Of a DNA stretch of 64,000 bases, positions 35,151 to 43,181 are shown one piece after another. Source of the stretch: CAYSUS01 sp964434165 (GTDB lineage Bacteria > Planctomycetota > Planctomycetia > Pirellulales > Thermoguttaceae). The stretch spans positions 9,890-73,889 of the forward strand of contig CAYSUS010000029.1 of assembly GCA_964434165.1 (NCBI GenBank). Reading direction: 5' to 3'. A program made the position numbers and the translations under genes. The notes below the pieces were generated by a model. That model did not search any database, had not been told where the DNA came from, and saw only the letters and a program-made list of their open reading frames with translations. How positions within the stretch are numbered: position 1 is the first letter of the stretch; the number at the start of each line of letters is the position of its first letter.

Positions 35151-36686
35151 TCAGAACTCCACCTGGTACCGCTGCGTGAGCGTGCGGCGGAGCTCGGCGG
35201 TTTCGTCGGCGATGGCCGCGGCCAACTGCTGGTAGGAGGCGGCCGCGTAGGACGTACCCATCTTCTTGACGATGTTGTAGGAGCTGGGGCCTGGCCGCTC
35301 CCAGTACCAGCCCATGCCGCCGGGGCCGTACCAGCGGTTGTAGTTCTGTACCGGCCCGCCGCTATAGCCGCTGACCGTGCTCGGGTTGCGGGAGTACATG
35401 CCCGCCTTGATCCCTACGCCCTTGAACTTCAGGGCCATCGCGCGCAGGGCCTTGGCCACGCCCGCGCTGTAGTCGATCACCTCGGAGTCGACGTTGAGGA
35501 TCGGCAGCTCGTCGATCTTCCGGGCGTAACGCTCCAGCCACAGGGCGAACTGCCCGCTCGTGATCATGTTGTCCTTGTCGAACTTCTTCACGTCCTCCAG
35601 CAACGTGCGCACTGCGCGGAAATGCTCGATCGTCGGCTGCCGCTTGGGATCGACCTCGGGGTCCGGCACGTCCGGCTTGGCCCGCGGCTTCCCGTCCGGC
35701 TTGACCGCGGGAGCCTGCTCCCCCTCGGCCAGGCGCGGCGAGGGGGGATCGATCAGGCTGGCCACACGCCGCAGCCCACTGATCGAGAGCTCGCCCACCA
35801 GATACACCGTCGGCCCCCTCACTTCCACCGTCCAATCCTCGAGATCCTCCAGGTAGGCTCCCAGGCTGGCGAGCTCCTCCAGGATCAGGGGCTTGGCCAT
35901 GGGGGCGAGCACCGCGGCGTCGTCGCTGAAGTCGATCCGCAGGCTGGCGGCGGCCTTGTCCGTGAAGCGGACGCCCAGCGTCACGCCGCGCATGCCGGAG
36001 GCGAGCTTGGCCAGGGCGCCGAGATCGACCTCGGAGCCCGCCAGGCTCTTCAACTTCGCCAGGTTCTCCTTGGCCGCCGCCTGGCTGACCGCGTCGGTCA
36101 GGTCGAGGGCCATGATCAGCTCCGTGCCGGTGGCCTCGGGGAACTTCGACATGGCGCGGAGATAGGGCGAAAGCTCGACTCCTTCCGGGGCCTGCGCCTG
36201 ACGGGCCCAGCGCGAAACCGACTGGCGGTCCACCGCGTTGAGCAGGCCCACCAGCTTGGGCGCGAACTTGACCAGGTAGGTCCCGTCGGGCATGGCGATG
36301 GCGGGCAGACCAGCCAGGGTGTCGGCCTTGCCGCCGGCGGCGCCGGCGATCCACTCGAAGGCCGGATCGGTGCGCGTGGCCACCATCGAGAGCTCCCACT
36401 GGGGGGCGAACGAGCCCGGCGTGAGGTTCGACGCCAGCACCGCCCTCTCGATCTCCGATCGCGGGAAGATGCTGCCGTGGGCCTCGCGGGCCGCCTCGGA
36501 AATGGTCCCGTGCTTCTTGGAGAAGTCGCTCTCCCGGAGCTTGGCGGCATCGACCATGATCAGCGTGTTGGCGTCGGCCGGGACCCGCGAGAGGAGATTG
36601 GCGAATCGGCCCTCTTCGGCGCGCGCGGTCGCGGAAAGCAAAACGAGGCAGACGGCGGGCGCCAGGATCAGAAGCTTTCGCCCCAT
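35151..36686 (-). CDS. Exported protein of unknown function, paralogue A of a divergent pair
   Basis: A 511-residue protein with a signal peptide (MGRKLLILAPAVCLVLLSAT, cleavage near ARA-EE). It aligns by eye with the divergent neighbour at 37073 over its whole length: RVPADANTLIMVDAAKL near residue 35 matches the neighbour's VPPRANAVVALDVQAI; SGMRGVTLGVRFTDKAAASL matches AGLRGVSVGARFDVEATAFL; GLRRVASLIDPP matches TLRRLASVLHLQPP; and both end RY(Q/E)(V/L)EF. A central Pro/Lys-rich linker and a Tyr/Gly-rich patch near residue 440 (GGPVQNYNRWYGPGGMGWYW) are unique to this copy. No catalytic motif is recognised. Transcribed from the promoter at 36744-36772. Confidence 0.7.
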   Translation of the reverse strand: MGRKLLILAPAVCLVLLSATARAEEGRFANLLSRVPADANTLIMVDAAKLRESDFSKKHGTISEAAREAHGSIFPRSEIERAVLASNLTPGSFAPQWELSMVATRTDPAFEWIAGAAGGKADTLAGLPAIAMPDGTYLVKFAPKLVGLLNAVDRQSVSRWARQAQAPEGVELSPYLRAMSKFPEATGTELIMALDLTDAVSQAAAKENLAKLKSLAGSEVDLGALAKLASGMRGVTLGVRFTDKAAASLRIDFSDDAAVLAPMAKPLILEELASLGAYLEDLEDWTVEVRGPTVYLVGELSISGLRRVASLIDPPSPRLAEGEQAPAVKPDGKPRAKPDVPDPEVDPKRQPTIEHFRAVRTLLEDVKKFDKDNMITSGQFALWLERYARKIDELPILNVDSEVIDYSAGVAKALRAMALKFKGVGIKAGMYSRNPSTVSGYSGGPVQNYNRWYGPGGMGWYWERPGPSSYNIVKKMGTSYAAASYQQLAAAIADETAELRRTLTQRYQVEF

Positions 36687-36743
36687 GGGAGAGTTCCCCT
36701 CGAAAAAAGAGTGCTTGCGGTGAGGTCGGACAAGGTAGGTGCC

Positions 36744-36772
36744 ATGCTAGGCCACCGCGCGCGGGCTGACAA
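36744..36772 (-). promoter_or_regulatory. Candidate promoter of paralogue A
   Basis: On the minus strand TTGTCA (36772-36767), exactly 17 bases, then TAGCAT (36749-36744): 5 and 4 of 6 matches. It lies about 60 bases before the start at 36686. Confidence 0.5.
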
Positions 36773-36916
36773 GAGGCGGCGCGCTCGCCCGGCCGTGCAG
36801 CCCCAGAAACCCCTCTCGCAGGGCGAAGTCGTTAGCGTATTGTGGTCGTTCTGCAAGCGTTTCGCAAATCCCGGAGCCGTGGTGGGGGAAGGCCCTGAGG
36901 GCGGCCGGCCACTTGC

Positions 36917-36944
36917 TTGTCGGCTCCGAGCTTCGGGGTAGAAT
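36917..36944 (+). promoter_or_regulatory. Candidate promoter of paralogue B
   Basis: TTGTCG (36917-36922), 16 bases, TAGAAT (36939-36944): 4 and 5 of 6 matches, about 130 bases before ATG 37073. With 36744-36772 it forms a divergent promoter pair separated by about 145 bases; nothing else is recognised in this 386-base gap. Confidence 0.45.
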
Positions 36945-37072
36945 CACGTCGCTTCCGACCCCGAAGGGGGCGGGAGTCTCTTGTTACTCGAACGCCTTGC
37001 CGGCGGGAGCGCTCCCGCAACGAGATACTGCTGATCGTCACGCCCGCAACGCTCCGCCCGAGGGCCCATGTC

Positions 37073-38455
37073 ATGGCACGCCCGACTGTCCTGCTTGCAT
37101 CCCTCGCGATCGCGGTGACCTCGATGGCCGGCCCGGTGTCCGGGGGCGAGGATGCGTGGGACGAGCTGCTCGCACTGGTGCCGCCGAGGGCCAACGCGGT
37201 GGTCGCCTTGGATGTCCAGGCGATCCTCAACAGCCCGATCGGCGTGGCGCGCGGCTGGCGCAAGCAGACGGCCTTCCGGTTTGCCGAGGGCGCGGGGGCG
37301 ATTCCGGCCGAGGCCACGCGGCTGTTGATGGGGACGCAGATCGATTTCCACAGCGAGCGGCCGATGTGGGACGTGTTGGTGATGGACCTGAAGGAGTTCT
37401 GGACGCCGGAGCGCCTGGTGCGGGCCGCGCGGGGCACGCCCGTGGACCTGGGGGGCTACCCGGCCGCATGGTCGCCGCTGAACTGCTATTACGTGCGCCT
37501 CTCGCCGCTCCGGGTGGGAGCGATCGGGCCGGCCAACCGACAGCACGCCCTGCGGTGGCTGAAAGACGAGCGCCGCGTCGCGGTGACCTCCTACCTGCGC
37601 GAGGCTGTGGACGAGGTGAGGCAGGGCAGGGCCCACTATCTCCTGGCCGTCGATCTGGGCGACGTGTTCGATCCGTCGTTGCTCCGCGGCGGGTTCCGGC
37701 AGGTCGGCGAGGAGTTGAATCTGGAGTTCGACCTGGACGCGATGACGCGGCTGTTCGCCGGGTTGCGGGGCGTGTCCGTGGGGGCCCGTTTCGACGTCGA
37801 GGCCACCGCCTTTTTGCGTGTCGATTTCGCCGAGTCGCCCGAGGCTTTGAAGGACTCCGCGCGCCCGCTGCTGATCGAGTTGCTCGCGCGGGCCGGGGCC
37901 CACGTGGAACGGTTCGCCGACTGGGAGGCGGGCGCGCGTGGCAACGCCATCTACCTGCGGGGCCAGGCCAGCGATCCCACGCTGCGGCGGCTGGCGAGCG
38001 TGCTTCATCTCCAGCCGCCCGTGGACGACACCGAGGCCGCGAACCTGTCCATGGGCGAGGCCACGCGGCGCCAGTTCAAGACGGTCGAGCTTCTGCTGAA
38101 CGATCTGCGGCTTCGCGCCCGGGACCCGGACCAGTTCGACGACGTGGGCGTGTGGGTGGAGAAGTACGCCCACCGGATTGAAGGCATGCCTTCGTCGAAC
38201 CTGGACGCCGACTACCTGAAGTACCGCAGCGAGCTGGTCGGCCGCATGCAGCGGATCGCCGACGAGCTGGTGTACGGGATCGACACGGCGGCCAAACGCC
38301 GCGGGTACCACAAGTGGAAAGACGCATTCGGCGAGACGAGGGTGCGGGACCTGAGCCGCTCGGAGACCGTGGTGGAGGACCAGGCCAAGGAGATCATCTC
38401 CGAGACGCTGGCCGTGCGCAAGCTGCTGTCGTCCCGTTACGAGTTGGAGTTCTGA
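37073..38455 (+). CDS. Exported protein of unknown function, paralogue B of a divergent pair
   Basis: A 460-residue protein starting at ATG 37073 (GAGGG about 9 bases upstream); longer in-frame extension lacks the signal-peptide context. Signal peptide MARPTVLLASLAIAVTSMAG, cleavage near VSGGE. The conserved blocks shared with paralogue A are VPPRANAVVALDVQAI (about 36-51), GLRGVSVGARFDVEATAFLR, LLIELLARAGAHVERFADWE, YLRGQASDPTLRRLASVLHL and the C-terminal SSRYELEF. It lacks the linker and the Tyr/Gly-rich patch of A. Alternating short beta-strand and helix pattern; no known fold recognised. Probably periplasmic. Divergent arrangement suggests tandem duplication with inversion followed by long divergence. 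Confidence 0.68.
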   Translation: MARPTVLLASLAIAVTSMAGPVSGGEDAWDELLALVPPRANAVVALDVQAILNSPIGVARGWRKQTAFRFAEGAGAIPAEATRLLMGTQIDFHSERPMWDVLVMDLKEFWTPERLVRAARGTPVDLGGYPAAWSPLNCYYVRLSPLRVGAIGPANRQHALRWLKDERRVAVTSYLREAVDEVRQGRAHYLLAVDLGDVFDPSLLRGGFRQVGEELNLEFDLDAMTRLFAGLRGVSVGARFDVEATAFLRVDFAESPEALKDSARPLLIELLARAGAHVERFADWEAGARGNAIYLRGQASDPTLRRLASVLHLQPPVDDTEAANLSMGEATRRQFKTVELLLNDLRLRARDPDQFDDVGVWVEKYAHRIEGMPSSNLDADYLKYRSELVGRMQRIADELVYGIDTAAKRRGYHKWKDAFGETRVRDLSRSETVVEDQAKEIISETLAVRKLLSSRYELEF

Positions 38456-38498
38456 CTTGCCGCGAGTCTCCCTCTCTCCGAGGGGCGGCGAGGCGCGA

Positions 38499-38540
38499 TT
38501 TCCGCCTTGACATAGGGGCGGAAATGGCGAGAATTCCGCC
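38499..38540 (+). promoter_or_regulatory. murE promoter embedded in TTTCCGCC/GGCGGAAA inverted repeats
   Basis: TTGACA (38507-38512), 16-base spacer and GAGAAT (38529-38534, 4 of 6) form a promoter about 135 bases before murE. The -35 box lies in the 10-base centre of a perfect inverted repeat, TTTCCGCC (38499-38506) and GGCGGAAA (38517-38524). A third half-site TTCCGCC (38534-38540) overlaps the end of the -10 box; the three half-sites start at 38500, 38517 and 38534, exactly 17 bases apart. This looks like an operator, possibly a repressor site for the whole cell-wall cluster. Confidence 0.55.
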
Positions 38541-38668
38541 GCCGCTGAAACGACCCCCGCCCCAATCGGGGCTGACGGCGAGAGAGGACCTCTCCCCCGT
38601 TTCCGGCCCCACTCGACATTGCTGACCATTCCCGCCGTTGTGCGCCCAGGGCATGGAGGCCCGGAGCG

Positions 38669-40165
38669 ATGCAGGCACCGCTGAGCGAGGGACCGCCGAT
38701 TCAACTCCGCCGGCTTGTGCCGGAGGCGGAGGTTCTCGGCGCCGACGACCTCCTCGTGGCGGGCTGCACCTCGGACACGCGGCGTCTTAAGCCCGGCGAC
38801 GTGTTCGTCGCTCTCCGAGGACGTGAGGCCGACGGCCACGACTATGCGCGCCAGGCCGCTGCGCTGGGCGCGTCGGCCATCGTGGGCGAGAGGCCGCTGC
38901 CCGGCGTTTCGGTCCCGCAGGCCATCGTGCCGGACAGCCGGACGGCCCTGGGCCGCCTTTGTCAGGCCTTGGCCGGCGACCCGAGCCGGAAGCTCAAGGT
39001 GATCGGCATCACGGGGACCAACGGCAAGACGACCACGACCTACCTGATCGCCAGCATCCTGGCTTCGGCGGGCCATCCGGTGGGCCTGCTGGGAACGATC
39101 GCCTACTTCGACGGCCACGACACGGCCGACCCGGAGCACACCACGCCACCGGCCGAGACGCTCGCCCGATGGCTGGGGCGTATGGTGGCTAACGGCTGCA
39201 CGCACGCGGTGATGGAGGTTTCGAGCCACGCTTTGGACCAGGCCCGGCTGGCGGGAATGCGGCTCGACGCGGCCTGCGTGACCAACGTGTGCCGTGACCA
39301 CTTCGACTATCACGGCTCGGCCGAGGAATACCGGTTGGCCAAGTCGAGGCTCTTCGATCACCTGGCCCCGGAGGGCTTCGCCGTGGTGAACGCGGACGAT
39401 CCCACGTCGGCCGGCTACCTGCGCAAGCTCGACGGACCCGCCCTGACGGTGGGCATGCGGAGCGCCGCGGAGATCACCGGGCACATGCTCGAGCGGTGTC
39501 CAAGCGAGCAGACGTTCCTGCTGACCGCGGGCAGCGACAGCGTGCCGGTGCGCACCAGAATGATCGGCGACCACCACATCGCCAACTGCCTTGTGGCGGC
39601 CGCTACGGGGCTGGCCTACGGGATCGACTTGCCGACCGTGGTCCGCGGACTGGAGCGGGTGGACGGCGTGCCGGGCCGTCTGGAGCGGATCGAGTGCGGG
39701 CAGCCGTTTGGCGTGTTCGTCGATTACGCGCACACGCCCGACGCCCTGACCGCGGCGCTGCGGACCCTGCGCGAGGTATGCCGGGGGCGGCTGATCTGCG
39801 TCTTCGGGGCCGGCGGCGACCGCGACCGCCAGAAGCGTCCGCTCATGGGCCAGGCCGTGGAGCGGCTGGCCGATCTGGCCATCGTGACCAACGACAATCC
39901 ACGCTACGAGCCGCCCAAAGCGATCATCGACGACATCCTCAGCGGGTTCCGGTATCCGACCCAGGCCGTGGTCCTGCCCGAGCGCGAGGAAGCGATCCAG
40001 TCTGCCCTGGCCGACGCGCGGCCAGGCGACTGCGTGCTGATCGCGGGCAAAGGGCACGAGACGTATCAAGTGTTGGGGGGCAAGCGTTATCACTTCGATG
40101 ATTGCGAGATCGCGCGGGAATGGCTCTACGTGATCCAGCCGGAGAACCTGCACCCCGCGGCCTGA
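38669..40165 (+). CDS. murE: UDP-MurNAc-tripeptide synthetase MurE
   Basis: A 498-residue cytoplasmic Mur ligase adding the third residue of the peptidoglycan stem peptide. N-terminal domain TSDTRRLKPGDVFVALRG; P-loop GTNGKTTT at 116-123; HAVMEVSSHALDQARLAGMR; C-terminal domain GVFVDYAHTPDALTAALRTL and GAGGDRDRQKRP. The substrate-selecting motif is DNPR (409-412), which in characterised MurE indicates meso-diaminopimelate rather than lysine. Start ATG with GGAGG 10 bases upstream. First gene of the cell-wall cluster. Confidence 0.96.
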   Translation: MQAPLSEGPPIQLRRLVPEAEVLGADDLLVAGCTSDTRRLKPGDVFVALRGREADGHDYARQAAALGASAIVGERPLPGVSVPQAIVPDSRTALGRLCQALAGDPSRKLKVIGITGTNGKTTTTYLIASILASAGHPVGLLGTIAYFDGHDTADPEHTTPPAETLARWLGRMVANGCTHAVMEVSSHALDQARLAGMRLDAACVTNVCRDHFDYHGSAEEYRLAKSRLFDHLAPEGFAVVNADDPTSAGYLRKLDGPALTVGMRSAAEITGHMLERCPSEQTFLLTAGSDSVPVRTRMIGDHHIANCLVAAATGLAYGIDLPTVVRGLERVDGVPGRLERIECGQPFGVFVDYAHTPDALTAALRTLREVCRGRLICVFGAGGDRDRQKRPLMGQAVERLADLAIVTNDNPRYEPPKAIIDDILSGFRYPTQAVVLPEREEAIQSALADARPGDCVLIAGKGHETYQVLGGKRYHFDDCEIAREWLYVIQPENLHPAA

Positions 40166-40256
40166 CGTCGGCCTCCGCGGCGCTCGGCGCGGCCGATCTC
40201 CTCCCAACCTCCTCGATCCTTATCCGCGAATCCCGATCCCCGGTTCCTTGTCCTCC

Positions 40257-41645
40257 ATGCTGACCGTTTGGAAGCTTCGCGAATTGATCGGAGGGCGGAT
40301 CATCGCCATCCGCGCGCAGGGCGATCCGCCAGCGGCGCCGGTCGGTCCCGTGGAGACCGACAGCCGGCTGGTCGAGCCGGGCGACGTGTTCTGGGCCCTT
40401 CGAGGCGCGCGGCGCGACGGCAACGATTTCGCCGCCGAGGCGCTCACCCGCGGAGCGGCCGGGGTCGTGGTCAGCCGTCCGATCCAGGTGCCCGAGGGCC
40501 ACTGGGCGCTGGTGGTGGACGACACGCTGCAGGCCCTGTGGCGCCTGGCCGCGTGGAAGCGGCGTCGATTCACCGGCACCGTGATCGGCGTGACCGGAAG
40601 CGTAGGCAAGACGACCACCCGAGAGATGATCCACGCCGTGCTCCGCACGCGACTGCGCGGAACTGCCAGCCCCAGGAACTACAACAACCACGTGGGCGTG
40701 CCGCTGAGCATGCTGGCCTTGGAATCGGATCACGACTACGCGGTGCTCGAGTTGGGCGCCAGCGCGCGGGGCGAGATCGCGGCCCTGGCTGGCCTGTGCC
40801 AACCCAAGGTCGGCGTGATCACGCACGTGGGCGAGGCCCACCTGGGGGGATTCGGGTCCGTGGCCGAGGTCGCCAGCTCCAAGGCGGAGCTGCTCGCGGC
40901 GCTGCCGCCAGACGGCCGCGCCGTGCTCGGCGAGGACCCCTGGCTGGAGTGCGTCGCGCGCCAGTGCGAGGCCGAGCGCATCTGGGTGGGGCGCGGGGCC
41001 CAGTGCGACCTGGTGGCCACCGAAGTCCGCTCGGGCGGAGGGGTTTTGAGCTTCCGCGCGGCCGGACAGGCATTCCGCGTGCCCGTCTGGGGAAGACACC
41101 ACCTGACCAGCGCCCTGGCCGCGGCCGCCGTGGGGCGGATGTTCGGGCTGGGGATGGCGGAGATCGCCGATTCCCTGGTCCGCTTCGACCCCGTGCCCAT
41201 GCGGTGCCAGGTGACGGAGTGCCGCGGGGCCACGATCATCAACGACGCGTATAACGCTAGCCCCATGGCGATGCGGGCCGCCCTGGAGCTGCTGCGGGAG
41301 TTCGACGCCCCGGGCCGGCGGATCGTGGTGATCGGCGAGATGGCCGAGCTGGGCGCCGAGTGCGCCGAGCTTCACCGTCAGCTCGGCGAGCAGACGATCA
41401 CCTTGTGCGGGGCCGACTTGCTCATCGCCTGCGGTCCGCACGCGGGCCAGACCGTGGCCGGCGCCCTATCGGCGGGAATGCCCCGGGCGCACGCGATTCA
41501 ATGTCCCACGCCGGAGCACGCGCTGCCTTACCTGGGACAGGTCGTCTCGCCCGGCGACGTCGTGCTGGTCAAGGGCTCTCGCATCATGGCCATGGAACGC
41601 ATCGTGGCGGCTTTGGCCACGTTCCCGCGACGGAGATCCGCCTAA
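40257..41645 (+). CDS. murF: UDP-MurNAc-pentapeptide synthetase MurF
   Basis: A 462-residue Mur ligase that joins D-Ala-D-Ala to the tripeptide precursor. Domain 1 TDSRLVEPGDVFWALRGARR; P-loop GVTGSVGKTTT (114-121 region); SPRNYNNHVGVPLSMLALES; AVLELGASARGEIAALAGLC; and the C-terminal INDAYNASPMAMRAALELLR. ATG 40257 is taken; a TTG three codons earlier is possible, and no strong Shine-Dalgarno is visible for either. It follows murE by 91 bases. No ddl gene for the D-Ala-D-Ala substrate is in the cluster. Confidence 0.95.
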   Translation: MLTVWKLRELIGGRIIAIRAQGDPPAAPVGPVETDSRLVEPGDVFWALRGARRDGNDFAAEALTRGAAGVVVSRPIQVPEGHWALVVDDTLQALWRLAAWKRRRFTGTVIGVTGSVGKTTTREMIHAVLRTRLRGTASPRNYNNHVGVPLSMLALESDHDYAVLELGASARGEIAALAGLCQPKVGVITHVGEAHLGGFGSVAEVASSKAELLAALPPDGRAVLGEDPWLECVARQCEAERIWVGRGAQCDLVATEVRSGGGVLSFRAAGQAFRVPVWGRHHLTSALAAAAVGRMFGLGMAEIADSLVRFDPVPMRCQVTECRGATIINDAYNASPMAMRAALELLREFDAPGRRIVVIGEMAELGAECAELHRQLGEQTITLCGADLLIACGPHAGQTVAGALSAGMPRAHAIQCPTPEHALPYLGQVVSPGDVVLVKGSRIMAMERIVAALATFPRRRSA

Positions 41646-41804
41646 CAGGAAAACACGACCGTTTAGCTTGAGGCCCCGTCGGTTGCGTCGGGTTTGCGGG
41701 AACCTTGACGCTACCCTCCCTCCTGGGTAGGAGCAACCAGCTTGCCGGAATCCGCGGTTTCTGGGTCAACCGCTCCGGTGAGTGCTTCACGATGGGGCCT
41801 AGGA

Positions 41805-41847
41805 CTGAGCGCCGGGGCGGTGCGAAAGCACCGCTCCGGCGGCTCAG
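41805..41847 (+). promoter_or_regulatory. Long GAAA-tetraloop hairpin upstream of mraY
   Basis: The 5' arm CTGAGCGCCGGGGCGGTGC (41805-41823) pairs with GCACCGCTCCGGCGGCTCAG (41828-41847) across a GAAA loop, with one G-U wobble and one bulged base: about 19 base pairs closed by a GNRA tetraloop. No T tract follows. It could be an RNA structural element, attenuator or repeat-derived hairpin. Confidence 0.55.
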
Positions 41848-41873
41848 GGATTCATCGGCCGGAACGAGGCAAG

Positions 41874-41906
41874 AGACTCCCGAAGTCTTCAAGACTTTGA
41901 AAGTCT
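41874..41906. repeat. 33-bp palindromic intergenic repeat, copy 2
   Basis: Arms AGACTCCCGAAGTCTT and AAGACTTTGAAAGTCT around a central C; the same unit as at 12618, in tandem with copy 3 (25 bases apart). Confidence 0.88.
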
Positions 41907-41931
41907 GACGCTCCCTACGCCACCGCCAACG

Positions 41932-41964
41932 AGACTTCCGAAGTCCTGAAGACTCCGGAAGTCC
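41932..41964. repeat. 33-bp palindromic intergenic repeat, copy 3
   Basis: Arms AGACTTCCGAAGTCCT and AAGACTCCGGAAGTCC around a central G, which suggests the opposite orientation to copies 1 and 2. Ends 13 bases before the mraY start codon, in the place expected for its ribosome-binding site. Confidence 0.86.
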
Positions 41965-41977
41965 GATCATCGCTGAC

Positions 41978-43177
41978 ATGGTGCTCTTGCTCCTTCGGTG
42001 GCTCGACTCGCTCGCGTGGGCCGGCGGCACCTGCGGGCTTGAGAAGATCACCCTCCGGGCGTCGCTGGCCGCGGTGCTCAGCTTCGCCGTGGCCCTGGCG
42101 GCGGGGCCGCGGGTGATCGGCTGGCTGGCCGCCAGGTTCCGCGAGCGGATTCGGGAAGACTCGCCCGCCCTGTTCGAGTTGCACAGGGACAAGAGCGCCA
42201 CGCCCACGATGGGCGGGCTGTTCCTCGTGGCCGGGCTGATCGCGGCGACCCTTGTGCTTGGCGATCTCGAGAACCCCTTCGTGGGCGTCGCGCTGGTGCT
42301 CACGGTCGGGCTGGGGGCTTTGGGTGTCGTCGACGACCTGGGCAAGCTTCGCGGGCGGGGCGGGCTCTCGGCCCGAGCGAAGCTGGCCGGTCAGGTACTC
42401 CTCGCGGCTTGGGCCGCAGGGTTGCTGCACGGGCGCATGGGCCAGGTGCCCGGAGGGCTCGACCTTCACGTGCCGCTGCTCGGGCCGTTTGGCGGCATCG
42501 GATGGTGGTTCATCCCTCTGGCTACGGGGGTGATCGTCGCTTCCTCGAACGCCGTGAACCTGGCCGACGGCCTGGACGGCCTGGCAGGCGGATGCCTGAT
42601 CTTCGCCGCCGCAGCCATGACCCTCGTGGCCTACGGCAGCGGCCATGTCGAACTGGCGGCCTACCTGCATCTGCCGCGCGTTCCCGGGGCCGGCGAGATG
42701 ACGGTCCTCGCAGGGGCCATGATCGGCGCCTTGCTGGGGTTCCTGTGGTTCAACTGCCATCCGGCCCAGGTCTTCATGGGCGACACCGGTTCGCTGCCCC
42801 TGGGCGGCTTGTTGGGGCTGCTCGCCGTGGTCACGCGACAGGAACTGCTTCTCCTGCTGGTCGGCGGGGTGTTCGTGGCCGAGGCCTCGAGCGTGATCAT
42901 CCAGGTCGGCTCGTTCAAGCTGCGCGGGAGGCGGGTGTTCCGCTGCGCGCCATTGCACCACCACTTCCAGCTTCTCGGATGGCCCGAAAGCCGGATCGTG
43001 GTCCGCTTCTGGATCGCCTCGGCCGTCTGCGCCATTCTGGGTCTGGCCACGCTCAAGCTCAACGCGCCGCCAGCGCGCCCCTCGTCCGTGGCAGAGTCAC
43101 CCCACGTCAAGGCGTCCACGGAGCCGGCGCAACCCGTGCGTGTCGCGTCCCGCAGTTCGCATCAAGAGGGCCGCTGA
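41978..43177 (+). CDS. mraY: Phospho-MurNAc-pentapeptide translocase MraY
   Basis: A 399-residue inner-membrane enzyme forming lipid I from UDP-MurNAc-pentapeptide and undecaprenyl phosphate. About ten membrane helices. Conserved motifs: LHRDKSATPTMGGLFLVAGL, LGVVDDLGK (catalytic Asp pair), SSNAVNLADGLDGLAGG, CHPAQVFMGDTGSLPLGGL and RCAPLHHHFQLLGWPESRIV (HHH region). The start codon ATG has no usual Shine-Dalgarno because a palindromic repeat occupies that position. The C-terminal 35 residues beyond the last helix are a charged tail. Followed 4 bases later by murG; murD and ftsW, which usually intervene, are missing. Confidence 0.96.
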   Translation: MVLLLLRWLDSLAWAGGTCGLEKITLRASLAAVLSFAVALAAGPRVIGWLAARFRERIREDSPALFELHRDKSATPTMGGLFLVAGLIAATLVLGDLENPFVGVALVLTVGLGALGVVDDLGKLRGRGGLSARAKLAGQVLLAAWAAGLLHGRMGQVPGGLDLHVPLLGPFGGIGWWFIPLATGVIVASSNAVNLADGLDGLAGGCLIFAAAAMTLVAYGSGHVELAAYLHLPRVPGAGEMTVLAGAMIGALLGFLWFNCHPAQVFMGDTGSLPLGGLLGLLAVVTRQELLLLLVGGVFVAEASSVIIQVGSFKLRGRRVFRCAPLHHHFQLLGWPESRIVVRFWIASAVCAILGLATLKLNAPPARPSSVAESPHVKASTEPAQPVRVASRSSHQEGR

Positions 43178-43181
43178 ACCG

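Larger units (their letters stand above)
41646..41977. other. Structured gap between murF and mraY
   Basis: The 332 bases contain no gene but several elements: a weak TTGACG (41705-41710)/TAGGAG (41728-41733) promoter-like pair spaced 17 bases, a CTACCC-GGGTAG stem near 41711-41730, the long GAAA-capped hairpin at 41805-41847, and two 33-bp palindromes at 41874-41906 and 41932-41964, the last ending 13 bases before the mraY start. Confidence 0.5.

Noticed and set aside
34779..36941. Open plus-strand frame of 720 codons
   Set aside because: Antisense to paralogue A, which has a signal peptide, a promoter and a paralogue; composition is shadow-like.
36944..40207. Open minus-strand frame of 1087 codons across paralogue B and murE
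   Set aside because: It lies antisense to two well-supported genes, its translation is His/Arg/Gly/Pro-rich without domains, and such long antisense frames are expected in DNA this GC-rich.
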